Shown: piece after piece, positions 28,579 through 36,297 of the stretch
How positions within the stretch are numbered: the stretch's first letter is position 1
Layout of the letters: every line of letters begins with the position of its first letter
From: Lachnospiraceae bacterium C6A11
GTDB lineage: Bacteria; Bacillota; Clostridia; Lachnospirales; Lachnospiraceae
Direction: 5' to 3'
DNA length: 64,000 nt
Assembly: GCA_000702245.1 (NCBI GenBank)
Contig: JNKY01000010.1
Span: forward strand, 372,001 to 436,000
Position numbers and translations under genes: made by a program
The notes under the pieces: model-generated
Databases searched by the model: none
What the model was told of the DNA's origin: nothing
What the model saw: only the letters and a program-made list of their open reading frames with translations

Positions 28579-30264
28579 ATGGAGATAAAAAATAACAGAA
28601 ACATACGAATAGGTGATGTTTTAAAGGAGTTCGGATATGTTACCGACGAGCAGATCGAGGAAGCTATAGCATATCAGAAATCTCACGAAGGAGTGCGTCT
28701 CGGCGGCGCCCTCATCGAACTGAATATCATTACTGAAAGGCAGATGCTCGAAGCTCTGGGTCAGAGACTTCAGTACAGAGTGGTAAATATCTCCGATGTT
28801 ACCTTCGACATAAATGCAGTCGAGGTCATTCCGCGTCCGCTTTCTGAGAAATACTGCATACTTGCGTATAAGAACGAGGATGGCGTGCTGTACATCCTGA
28901 CCAACGATCCGCTGAACTTCTACGGAATTGAGGATGTTAGGCAGGTTGCCGGCGAGGACCTTCACATAGAGCTCTGCGAGAAGAAGCCTCTCGAGAATGC
29001 TATCCAGTATTATTATTCAGAGGTTTCCGCAAAGAAGGCTGCTGATAAGGCTGCCAAGTCGAACTTCGCTGAGGCTGATGAGATCGAGGTTAACGTTGAG
29101 GATGCAGACGATGATACGCCTATCATCAACCTTCTCAATTCACTCGTTGTCAGAGCCTACAATTCAAACGTTTCCGATATTCATATCGAGCCTTTCGAGA
29201 AGTTTACTTCAGTAAGAATGCGTATGGATGGCGTTATCGTCGACTTCATGACGCTTCAGAAAAATATACATAACTCGCTCATCGCGCGTATCAAGATCCT
29301 CGGTGATCTGGATATTGCAGAGCGCCGTATTCCGCAGGACGGACATTTCAAGACGACCATCGATGGTACGCCTGTCAATGTCAGAGTTTCGGTTCTGCCG
29401 ACCGTATTTGGTGAGAAGGCGGTTCTTAGACTTCTTGCAAGCTCGGCTACGATCGATCATTCCGGAACCTTCGGTATGAGCGACAAGAATTACGAGATAG
29501 TTAAGGGAATGCTTAATTCTCCAAACGGTATCGTTTATGTTACCGGACCTACAGGTTCAGGTAAGTCGACGACACTTTATATGATACTTCAGGAGCTTGC
29601 TCAGAGGGCGGTTAACATAATGACAATCGAGGACCCTGTTGAGAAGAACCTTCCGAAGTTGAATCAGACGCAGGTTAATGTTACTGCCGGACTTACATTT
29701 GAAGTTGGTCTGAGAGCCCTGCTCCGTCAGGATCCGGACATCATCATGCTTGGTGAGACACGTGATGCCGAGACAGCTTCCATATCCGTAAGAGCGGCTA
29801 TCACCGGTCACCTGGTTCTTTCAACCCTTCATACAAATGATGCGGCTTCTTCGGTAACACGACTAATTGATATGGGCATCGAGCCATACATGCTTGCCAA
29901 CTCGCTGGTCGGCATCATCGCTCAGAGACTTGTTCGTAAGGTCTGTCCGGCATGTTCAGTCTGGGCTGAGATGACACCGGAGGAGGAGAGGATAGTTGGT
30001 CACAAGCTTCCACGAGTTAAGCATATCGTTGGCTGCAAGCAGTGCAACAATACAGGCTACAGAGGAAGAATATCACTTCATGAGATCCTTCCGATCGACA
30101 AGACCGTTAGAAAGATGATCTCGGAGAACAGAACTGCTGAGGAGATCAAGGAATACGGTATCAAGGAGCTCGGTATGGAGCCATTGAAGAGTGGCGCTAT
30201 CAGATACATCGAAGAGGGTGTAACGACCGTCGAAGAGCTGGCTAAGGTTGCTTACTACGATTAA
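28579..30264 (+). CDS. pilB: T4P extension ATPase PilB (GspE family)
   Basis: About 561 residues. N-terminal GspE_N domain (IRIGDVLKEFGYVTDEQIEE to about 140), a linker, then the secretion ATPase: Walker A GPTGSGKST (about 323-331), Asp box EDPVE, Walker B MLGETRD and His box STLHTND. The zinc motif CPAC...CKQC characteristic of PilB/GspE is near the C-terminus. All catalytic features are present, so it should power pilin assembly. ATG 28579 has GAAGGGG about six bases upstream; a TTG 75 bases earlier lacks one. Last gene of the operon, followed by a terminator. No PilT-type retraction ATPase is in the window. Confidence 0.94.
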   Translation: MEIKNNRNIRIGDVLKEFGYVTDEQIEEAIAYQKSHEGVRLGGALIELNIITERQMLEALGQRLQYRVVNISDVTFDINAVEVIPRPLSEKYCILAYKNEDGVLYILTNDPLNFYGIEDVRQVAGEDLHIELCEKKPLENAIQYYYSEVSAKKAADKAAKSNFAEADEIEVNVEDADDDTPIINLLNSLVVRAYNSNVSDIHIEPFEKFTSVRMRMDGVIVDFMTLQKNIHNSLIARIKILGDLDIAERRIPQDGHFKTTIDGTPVNVRVSVLPTVFGEKAVLRLLASSATIDHSGTFGMSDKNYEIVKGMLNSPNGIVYVTGPTGSGKSTTLYMILQELAQRAVNIMTIEDPVEKNLPKLNQTQVNVTAGLTFEVGLRALLRQDPDIIMLGETRDAETASISVRAAITGHLVLSTLHTNDAASSVTRLIDMGIEPYMLANSLVGIIAQRLVRKVCPACSVWAEMTPEEERIVGHKLPRVKHIVGCKQCNNTGYRGRISLHEILPIDKTVRKMISENRTAEEIKEYGIKELGMEPLKSGAIRYIEEGVTTVEELAKVAYYD

Positions 30265-30291
30265 TAATTAAATGATGTAATGGACTAAACG

Positions 30292-30328
30292 GGCTGTCAC
30301 GCAAAACATTTGTGTGACGGCCTTTTTT
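30292..30328 (+). terminator. Terminator of the pilus assembly operon
   Basis: GGCTGTCACGCAAA pairs with TTTGTGTGACGGCC (one G-U), then TTTTTT (30323-30328). Confidence 0.93.
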
Positions 30329-30333
30329 AGTGC

Positions 30334-30362
30334 TTGAATATTTATAAAGAAAAAGGTATAAT
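30334..30362 (+). promoter_or_regulatory. Promoter of the phosphofructokinase gene
   Basis: TTGAAT (30334-30339), 17-base spacer and TATAAT (30357-30362), immediately followed by the palindromic operator at 30366. Confidence 0.75.
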
Positions 30363-30365
30363 CTG

Positions 30366-30387
30366 AAAATGTAAGCGCTTACATTTT
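30366..30387. promoter_or_regulatory. Perfect 22-bp cre-like operator
   Basis: AAAATGTAAGCGCTTACATT and two more bases form a perfect 22-bp palindrome. Its core TGTAAGCGCTTACA fits the CcpA/cre consensus TGWAARCGYTWNCA at every position. It starts four bases after the -10 box, spanning the expected transcription start, a position where bound CcpA or another LacI-family repressor would block transcription. Confidence 0.8.
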
Positions 30388-30432
30388 GGAAGGTAGTGGA
30401 GATAATGGTGAGTATGTATCAAGGAGGAGTTT

Positions 30433-31671
30433 ATGAGTAATGTTATTGTTGGTCAGTCCGGCGGACCGACTGCGGTTATCAATTCAAGTCTTGCAGGGGT
30501 TTATGAGGCTGCCGTACAAAGAGGAGCTGATAAGGTATTTGGGATGCTGCACGGTATTCGCGGGCTGTTGGAGGAAAAGTACGTCAACCTTTCGGACAGG
30601 TTTAAATCGGCGCTTGATATCGAACTTTTGAAGAGAACTCCGTCAAGTTATCTCGGAAGCTGCAGGTATAAGCTGCCGGAGCTGGACGATAAAGAAGGCG
30701 AGAAGATATATTTGCAGATATTTGCAATCCTGAAGAAGCTTGATATAGGGTATTTCTTCTATATCGGAGGAAATGACAGCATGGATACCATATGCAAGCT
30801 TGCTGAATACGGCAGGAGGATCGGAAGTGTTATACGTTTTATGGGGGTCCCGAAGACTATCGACAATGATCTGATGGTCACGGACCATACTCCCGGATAT
30901 GGAAGCGCTGCCAAATATATCGGTGTAGTAATGAAGGAAATAATACGCGATGCAACGGTTTACGGTACAAAATACGTTACCATCGTGGAGATTATGGGTA
31001 GAAATGCAGGATGGCTTACAGCAGCTGCGGCTCTGGCGAAGGAAGAGGATTCGGAAGGCGTGGATATGATAGCTCTGCCTGAGGTTGTATTTAATGTTGA
31101 CAGATTTGTAGAGAAGGTTAAGCGGATGCAGGAAGAAAAACCGAGCGTGGTCATTGCGGTATCGGAAGGCGTCAAGCTTGCTGACGGAAGATATGTGTGC
31201 GAGCTGGCGGATGATGTCCATGCAGTGGATGCATTTGGCCATAAGGCACTTACCGGAACGGCCAGGTATCTTGCAAATGTTATCGCGAGATCGATGGATA
31301 CCAAGACCAGGAGCATCGAGCTTTCAACACTGCAGCGCTGCGCGGGGCATGTCAGCTCAAGAACTGACATCACCGAGGCTTACCAGGTTGGCGGGGCAGC
31401 AGTGAAGGCGGCTTATGAAGGAAATACAGGAAAAGTTATCACACTCAAGCGAATATCAAATGCACCTTATCAGTGCACGACAGAGATTCATGATATAATT
31501 GAGGTCGCAAACCTTGAGAAAAAGATTCCGCTCAGCTGGGTGAATGATGATCATACTCAGATGAAACAGGAATTTATAGATTATGCGAAGCCACTGATCC
31601 AGGCCGAACTCACGCCTGTATATGTAAGCGGTCTGCCGAGACATATTTATCTTCCGGAACGTTTCGATTAA
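30433..31671 (+). CDS. pfp: 6-phosphofructokinase, pyrophosphate-type
   Basis: 412 residues. Phosphorylates fructose 6-phosphate. The nucleotide loop GQSGGPTAVINSS is followed by GGNDSMDT (112-119), where the Asp after Asn takes the place of the Gly that favours ATP in bacterial PfkA. PKTIDND (140-146) carries the Lys typical of PPi-dependent enzymes. With EIMGRNAGWL these point to a PPi-dependent enzyme, which would make the step reversible. AGGAGGAG sits about seven bases before the ATG. Single-gene unit with its own promoter and cre-like operator, so expression is probably set by sugar supply. Confidence 0.9.
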   Translation: MSNVIVGQSGGPTAVINSSLAGVYEAAVQRGADKVFGMLHGIRGLLEEKYVNLSDRFKSALDIELLKRTPSSYLGSCRYKLPELDDKEGEKIYLQIFAILKKLDIGYFFYIGGNDSMDTICKLAEYGRRIGSVIRFMGVPKTIDNDLMVTDHTPGYGSAAKYIGVVMKEIIRDATVYGTKYVTIVEIMGRNAGWLTAAAALAKEEDSEGVDMIALPEVVFNVDRFVEKVKRMQEEKPSVVIAVSEGVKLADGRYVCELADDVHAVDAFGHKALTGTARYLANVIARSMDTKTRSIELSTLQRCAGHVSSRTDITEAYQVGGAAVKAAYEGNTGKVITLKRISNAPYQCTTEIHDIIEVANLEKKIPLSWVNDDHTQMKQEFIDYAKPLIQAELTPVYVSGLPRHIYLPERFD

Positions 31672-32002
31672 AGGGTTCGGTAAAAATGGGGTGAGTTTGC
31701 GTTTAAAATTTCATTTAATGGGTGGCTTGGTAGCTGATTTGTTGCGCTTTTGTTGCTATTTTGGTGATATAATAATCACAGATGAACGGGTTACAAAAGA
31801 GGGGACGTTCAGAGTGAGATTCAGTACGTAAATTGTTGGATTTAGGTATAATATTTCCACAAATAGTGAAGGGAAGTGATTGAATACGACTGAATATGGC
31901 TGATTACAGTCACAAAAATAGCACAAACTATACAATGTGCACAAACAAAATTGTGAAAAATAGTGCGACGATACGAAATGCACTAGCAGTGGTTAATAAT
32001 TC
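31672..32002 (+). other. Long AT-rich leader region upstream of the stand-alone pilin
   Basis: No convincing gene. Contains an extended -10-like TGATATAAT (about 31766-31773) without a matched -35, and a cluster of CACAAA boxes between about 31908 and 31975, including GCACAAAC twice and inverted TTGTG. These may be binding sites for a regulator of the pilin gene. Confidence 0.4.
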
Positions 32003-32031
32003 TTGAAAATGAGAAAAATCACTGATATAAT
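32003..32031 (+). promoter_or_regulatory. Strong promoter of the stand-alone pilin gene
   Basis: TTGAAA (32003-32008), 17-base spacer, TATAAT (32026-32031) with an extended -10 TG. The best sigma-A match in the window. Confidence 0.8.
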
Positions 32032-32079
32032 TAAGTCATCTAATACGTGAGAGATATCATGAAAAGGAGGAATAAACGT

Positions 32080-32625
32080 ATGAAGAGAAAGACAAACAAA
32101 GATAAAGGTTTTACACTTGTTGAGCTGATCGTTGTTCTGGTTATCCTTGCAATCCTTGCAGCAATTCTTGTTCCTGCATTACTGGGATACATCGACAGAG
32201 CAAAAGAGAAACAGTATGTACTTAATGCTAAGTCAGCTTTAACAGCTACACAGGCAGAGTTGTCATCTATGTATGGTGAGGGAGTTGCAACAATTGACGC
32301 AACAGCGCTTTCAGGTAGAGCTACTGTCATCAAGAATACAGCTGATACACCAAAGGGATCATCTTTCTATATCGCAATCAATGCTAAGGCTGATGCAAAT
32401 TCGGGCGCTGTTGCTAAGAACCATGATCATTATACAGTTACTAATGCTTATTATTATGAGGAGGGTTATTATTGCACATATAACGGAAAGACATGGACAA
32501 CAACACAGACAGCACCTACAGCACCAAGTGGAAGTTCATGGACACTTGTTTATTCAAATACATCAAGTAATAACAATAGTGGAAACGGTGGAAACGGTGG
32601 AAACGGTGGAAACGGTGGAAACTAA
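32080..32625 (+). CDS. Type IV pilin, probable major subunit
   Basis: 181 residues. MKRKTNKDKG then FTLVELIVVLVILAILAAI is a canonical prepilin site with Phe+1 and Glu5. A Gly-Tyr-Asp helix end and a small globular domain follow, with paired aromatic-rich strands (YYYEEGYYCTYNGKTW), then a Gly/Asn tail made of GNG repeats. Size, own strong promoter, own terminator and separate location suggest the major pilin, with the five prepilins at 8750-23760 as minor or specialised subunits. ATG 32080 follows AAAGGAGG by nine bases; GTG 32047 and ATG 32059 lack such a site. The helix resembles the first giant prepilin closely, in line with co-assembly. Confidence 0.88.
   Translation: MKRKTNKDKGFTLVELIVVLVILAILAAILVPALLGYIDRAKEKQYVLNAKSALTATQAELSSMYGEGVATIDATALSGRATVIKNTADTPKGSSFYIAINAKADANSGAVAKNHDHYTVTNAYYYEEGYYCTYNGKTWTTTQTAPTAPSGSSWTLVYSNTSSNNNSGNGGNGGNGGNGGN
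32581..32622 (+). repeat. 9-bp tandem repeat encoding the pilin Gly-Asn tail
   Basis: GGAAACGGT repeated about 4.7 times encodes GNG units up to the stop codon. Near-perfect DNA identity suggests recent slippage; each step changes the tail by three residues in frame. Confidence 0.9.
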
Positions 32626-32661
32626 TATCCGTTGTTGATAATAACAAGCATGATATAATAT

Positions 32662-32694
32662 ATACCGCAGACCATATGGTCTGCGGTATTCTTT
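32662..32694 (+). terminator. Terminator of the pilin gene
   Basis: A perfect 28-bp palindrome (32662-32689; arms ATACCGCAGACCAT and ATGGTCTGCGGTAT) followed by TCTTTT. Confidence 0.85.
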
Positions 32695-32699
32695 TATTG

Positions 32700-32992
32700 C
32701 TTGTGTGGATCGAGCGCTTGCTATTTACAGTACCGATTATATAAGGAAATAGCCATTTGTCCTATGATAAATACATCTGTATTTAGGATATGTCTGGAAT
32801 GCAACCAGAAATAGTTGTTTCAAAGTTTATTACTCTTTTCTTTACATATAATTGAGTATACGTATAAAATTGTATTCAAAGAAGTGGTTTTTTGTCGTGT
32901 GCCTCATCTATGATGATTATCGCGGGTTACTCACTTCTTTTTTTATGTTTATCCGATCTTCCGGTTCTTAAATAGTATTCTTGTTATCGTTG
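32700..32992. other. AT-rich gap with a possible small RNA
   Basis: No gene seen. TTTACA (32841-32846), 16 bases and TATAAA (32863-32868) could drive a transcript of about 65 bases. It would start near 32875 and end in AAAGAAGTG...CACTTCTTTTTTT (32878-32945), with an inner TCATCTATGATGA hairpin. Promoter and terminator-like ends support a short RNA, but this is weak evidence. Confidence 0.3.
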
Positions 32993-33595
32993 TCATGTTA
33001 AGATCTCCATGTAGTTTCGAACTTTATCTTCCAGTTTTAAGGCGGTCGCGTATTTGATTAACCTTTCTGGATTATATTTATCTCCGGTAAAATATTCCCG
33101 AATTGACTGAGAATATATTTTTGTATCTGTATTTGCTTTATTCTTTATCAGATCGCAGATGCTTCGCTCGGTATCATAGGCTTTCACAATATAGCCGGAT
33201 GGTGTTGTAATGTTCTCAATACCCATTTCCCAGGTTTCTTTCTTGCAATAGTGAAATATAACATTCTGATAATCTTTTTTAATCCTTGAAATATTATCTC
33301 CTTGAGGAATAGTAATATCTATAAACTTCTGAAGCTGCTTTGAAATACCATGTAGATATAAAGCGGAAGAGTGTGAAAAAATCAGCTTATTTGATCTGCT
33401 CTGGATAATGGTGAAGATATCCGGTTGATTCGCGGACAGAGTATAGTGACCGTGTGACTCTTTGATCAGTATGCCACTAAGCAGTAGATTGTATAACTGT
33501 AAACGATTAATGCCTGATTCTTCAAGAGCCTTTCCAGTGATGATACCGCTACCGGTTTCTGCCAGAATATTTAGTTTTTCGATTATATAATCCAT
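32993..33595 (-). CDS. AbiEi-type antitoxin (type IV toxin-antitoxin family)
   Basis: 200 residues. N-terminal winged helix-turn-helix (about 1-60; LQLYNLLLSGILIKESHGHY) followed by the AbiEi core FSHSSALYLHGIS and DITIPQGDNISRIK. AbiEi proteins are DNA-binding autorepressors paired with the AbiEii nucleotidyltransferase toxin. No AbiEii gene follows on this strand, so the partner is missing or replaced by the divergent gene at 33740. The start at 33595 has GGCGGTGATAATT just upstream; a longer form from 33634 would begin on the promoter. Own promoter on the minus strand (33621-33649). AT-rich with rare-looking codon use compared with flanking genes, suggesting horizontal transfer. Confidence 0.8.
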   Translation of the reverse strand: MDYIIEKLNILAETGSGIITGKALEESGINRLQLYNLLLSGILIKESHGHYTLSANQPDIFTIIQSRSNKLIFSHSSALYLHGISKQLQKFIDITIPQGDNISRIKKDYQNVIFHYCKKETWEMGIENITTPSGYIVKAYDTERSICDLIKNKANTDTKIYSQSIREYFTGDKYNPERLIKYATALKLEDKVRNYMEILT

Positions 33596-33620
33596 AATTA
33601 TCACCGCCTTATACAGTGAC

Positions 33621-33695
33621 ATTATACCACGCAAATATCATGGTTGTAAATAACGTTCTTTATATATTGAATATTAAAGAACGATATGCTATGAT
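33621..33695. promoter_or_regulatory. Divergent promoters with shared inverted-repeat operator
   Basis: Minus strand: TTACAA (33649-33644), 17 bases, TATAAT (33626-33621). Plus strand: TTGAAT (33667-33672), 17 bases, TATGAT (33690-33695). Between them CGTTCTTTA (33654-33662) and TAAAGAACG (33675-33683) form a perfect 9-bp inverted repeat that covers the plus -35 and abuts the minus -35. A dimeric repressor here would control both genes. Confidence 0.7.
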
Positions 33696-33739
33696 GCGAT
33701 AAATAGATTGTATTTTAAAATCAGAGGGCGGTGATATAA

Positions 33740-34483
33740 ATGCTAGAAGAATATGATATTGATAAACTTAATCCAAGAATCAACCTATATGTTAATAATA
33801 AGAGTGAAAGAGAATGTTATGTGGCGGACGACAGAGAATACCCGTATCATGGACCTATTCCTGAAGATATTTCCGATGAGGGGAAAAAGTGTAAAGGAAA
33901 GCGCAGGGATGTTGGGTGTCAGTTGAATTTAGAAATAACATATAATATAAGCGAGAATCTTGCAGATCGAGTCAGTATTGTTACTGATCCTGATGGAAAA
34001 AAGATTGTATTGATTAATGATGTTCGTTTTAAGTCAAGAAGAGGAATTGATTGGAATGAAATAGAACAGTATTTGAAACAATATATAGGAAAATGTTATG
34101 AAATAATTCAAACATCTGAAGAGATATATATAGGAACAGATTTTCCGGATGAATATGCTCATTCAAAAGATACTAAATCTGTAAAAGGTGCTAATGAAAA
34201 AGCCAAGGCAAATGCGATTTCGGTTATTGGTGAATTGATCGAAATTGCATCGGATAAAACAGAGTCTCCTGATTACAATATGAAACATGGAAATAAGGCA
34301 AAATACGGCTGGTATCGTTATAACACACGGTTTGGGATACCTGTTTATAGTGAAGATGGTGTACTGGAGAGATACAACATATTTAGAGCGAGAATAATAG
34401 TTCGCAGAGATAAAGATGGGAAGTTATATTTGTATGATGTTGTGACAATAAAAAAAGAAACGAGCAAGCCGCTTGAGTCATAG
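33740..34483 (+). CDS. Possible polyvalent-protein-type nuclease toxin, uncertain
   Basis: 247 residues. The C-terminal half (KAKYGWYRYNTRF, YNIFRARIIVRRDKDGK, LYDVVTIKKETSKPL) resembles from memory the toxin-like C-terminal domains (MuF-C or BECR-fold nuclease types) found at the ends of large polyvalent proteins of phages and conjugative elements. Here it is a small free-standing protein. The central FPDEYAHS and GANEKAKANA segments fit the same context. No known catalytic set could be verified. GGGCGGTGAT precedes the ATG. Its divergent position to an AbiEi-like repressor and its AT-rich composition fit a mobile toxin-antitoxin locus. It could equally be a structural domain of unknown function. 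Confidence 0.55.
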   Translation: MLEEYDIDKLNPRINLYVNNKSERECYVADDREYPYHGPIPEDISDEGKKCKGKRRDVGCQLNLEITYNISENLADRVSIVTDPDGKKIVLINDVRFKSRRGIDWNEIEQYLKQYIGKCYEIIQTSEEIYIGTDFPDEYAHSKDTKSVKGANEKAKANAISVIGELIEIASDKTESPDYNMKHGNKAKYGWYRYNTRFGIPVYSEDGVLERYNIFRARIIVRRDKDGKLYLYDVVTIKKETSKPLES

Positions 34484-34690
34484 ACTGTACGGTTGTAAAC
34501 TTCGCTTCTTTGAGGAATATGATACAACGTTATCTATGAAATGTCAACCATGCTCTGCTCTGATGAACGCGGGGTTCTTGATTAATTCCGATGATGGTGG
34601 TAGGATGATACAGAGTATTTTATATGATACATGGTATTAAATTTGATTAGAGTTGATACGGAATCATCAGATGATGCAGGAGGGATGATC

Positions 34691-36109
34691 ATGTCTGACA
34701 ATAAAACTATGCCGGAGGATAAGGCTATAATAGATATTGAAAACCAGGATGCGATATACGATGCGAGAACACTGGGCGTTCCGAAGATGACAGTACTGGG
34801 ATTCCAGCATATGTTTGCGATGTTTGGCTCGACGGTGCTGGTGCCGGCGCTGACCGGCCTTTCGGTTTCGGCGACACTTCTGTTCGCGGGACTCGGAACG
34901 CTGTTGTTCCATCTGATATCGAGAGGAAAGGTACCTGCATTTCTGGGATCATCATTTGCGTTCCTTGCAGGATATTATGCGATAGCTCCGAAAGGAGAGA
35001 AGGAGCTCCTGCCGTACGCTTGCCTGGGAGTAGCAACAGCCGGACTTGTATACGTCATACTTGCGGGACTCATCAGAGCCTTCGGCGTAAATAAAGTTAT
35101 GCGTTTCTTTCCACCGATAGTAACCGGCCCGATCATAATAGCAATCGGTCTTTCGCTTTCAAAATCAGCAATCGACAACTGCACGACAAACTGGCTTGTG
35201 GCAGTCATCGCGATACTTATAGTAGTCATCTGTAATATTTACGGAAGAGGTATGATCAGGATCATCCCGATACTCTGTGGAGTGCTTGGCGCCTGCCTTG
35301 TGGCGGTTATATTTGCGCTTATCTGTGGCAGCTCGGTGACTCTTTCGGACGGCACAGAATACATATCTATGGGCGGCCTGAAGCACTTTCTGCTCTTCAA
35401 GAAGGACAGTTTGGATGCAATAAAGAGCGCTGCCTGGGTTGGCCTTCCGGTGGAGTTTAACAACACGGCATTCGCTGTATTTAAGTATGCGGATTATAAG
35501 CTGGTCGTTACCTCAATCGCAACGATCGTACCTATCGCCCTTGCAACGATAGTTGAGCATATCGGCGACATCTCGGCCATCTCATCGACGGTTGGCAAGA
35601 ATTTCATCAAGGATCCGGGACTTCACAGAACGATTCTCGGCGACGGACTTGCAACGATCCTGGCTTCATTGTTCGGCGCGCCTGCAAATACAACCTACGG
35701 CGAAAATACAGGCGTCCTCACGCTTTCGAAGGTGTATGATCCACGTGTTATCAGGATCGCGGCAGGATTTGCAATGGTATTTTCGTTCTGTCCGAAGTTT
35801 GCTGCGTGTATATCGGCCATGCCGGTGCCTGTGCTCGGCGGCATCTCGCTGGTGCTTTACGGAATGATCTCGGCTATCGGTGTGCGTAATCTTGTAGAGA
35901 ATCATGTTGATTTCGGCAAGACAAGAAACGTTATCATCGCGGCGCTGATCCTCGTGCTTTCTATCGGTATCACCTACAGCAAAGCGAAGGCCATCGCTTT
36001 TGAGATTGGCAGCGTAAAGATTTCCCTTTCCGGACTTGCAGTCGGATCGATCGTGGGTATCGTGCTGAACGCCGTGCTGAAGGGCAAGGACTATGAGTAC
36101 GCAGAGTAA
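34691..36109 (+). CDS. uraA: Uracil permease, NCS2 family
   Basis: 472 residues with about 14 hydrophobic segments. The family signature NTTYGENTGVLTLSKVYDPR and the substrate-site TIVEHIGDI (Glu and His that contact uracil in UraA) are present, along with GFQHMFAMFGSTVLVP at the N-terminus. Proton-coupled uracil import, feeding the upp salvage enzyme at 7821. ATG 34691 has AGGAGGG six bases upstream; in-frame codons from 34631 do not. Single gene ended by the hairpin at 36171. No PyrR-type attenuator was recognised in the leader. Confidence 0.93.
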   Translation: MSDNKTMPEDKAIIDIENQDAIYDARTLGVPKMTVLGFQHMFAMFGSTVLVPALTGLSVSATLLFAGLGTLLFHLISRGKVPAFLGSSFAFLAGYYAIAPKGEKELLPYACLGVATAGLVYVILAGLIRAFGVNKVMRFFPPIVTGPIIIAIGLSLSKSAIDNCTTNWLVAVIAILIVVICNIYGRGMIRIIPILCGVLGACLVAVIFALICGSSVTLSDGTEYISMGGLKHFLLFKKDSLDAIKSAAWVGLPVEFNNTAFAVFKYADYKLVVTSIATIVPIALATIVEHIGDISAISSTVGKNFIKDPGLHRTILGDGLATILASLFGAPANTTYGENTGVLTLSKVYDPRVIRIAAGFAMVFSFCPKFAACISAMPVPVLGGISLVLYGMISAIGVRNLVENHVDFGKTRNVIIAALILVLSIGITYSKAKAIAFEIGSVKISLSGLAVGSIVGIVLNAVLKGKDYEYAE

Positions 36110-36170
36110 AATGTGTGAACAAAAATACACATAATTTTCATGGATATTGAATTAATATTATGATATAATG

Positions 36171-36204
36171 CAGAGTGGAGTGCGTTCCGCTCTGTTTTCT
36201 TTTG
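36171..36204 (+). terminator. Terminator downstream of uraA
   Basis: CAGAGTGGA pairs with TCCGCTCTG (one G-U) around a GTGCGT loop, then TTTTCTTTT. A TATAAT (36164-36169) with extended TG lies just upstream and could start glyA transcription inside the hairpin, so a leader role is possible. Confidence 0.6.
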
Positions 36205-36297
36205 CAATATTTGTGATTGCATAAAGAGGAAATGTGTGGAACAACCATTAATGCAAACATAATTAGCATTTTATTAAATAAAAATGGAGGACAAAAT

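Noticed and set aside
36110-36297. Glycine or tetrahydrofolate riboswitch before glyA
   Set aside because: No match to the conserved cores of either class; the hairpin there is a simple terminator-like stem.
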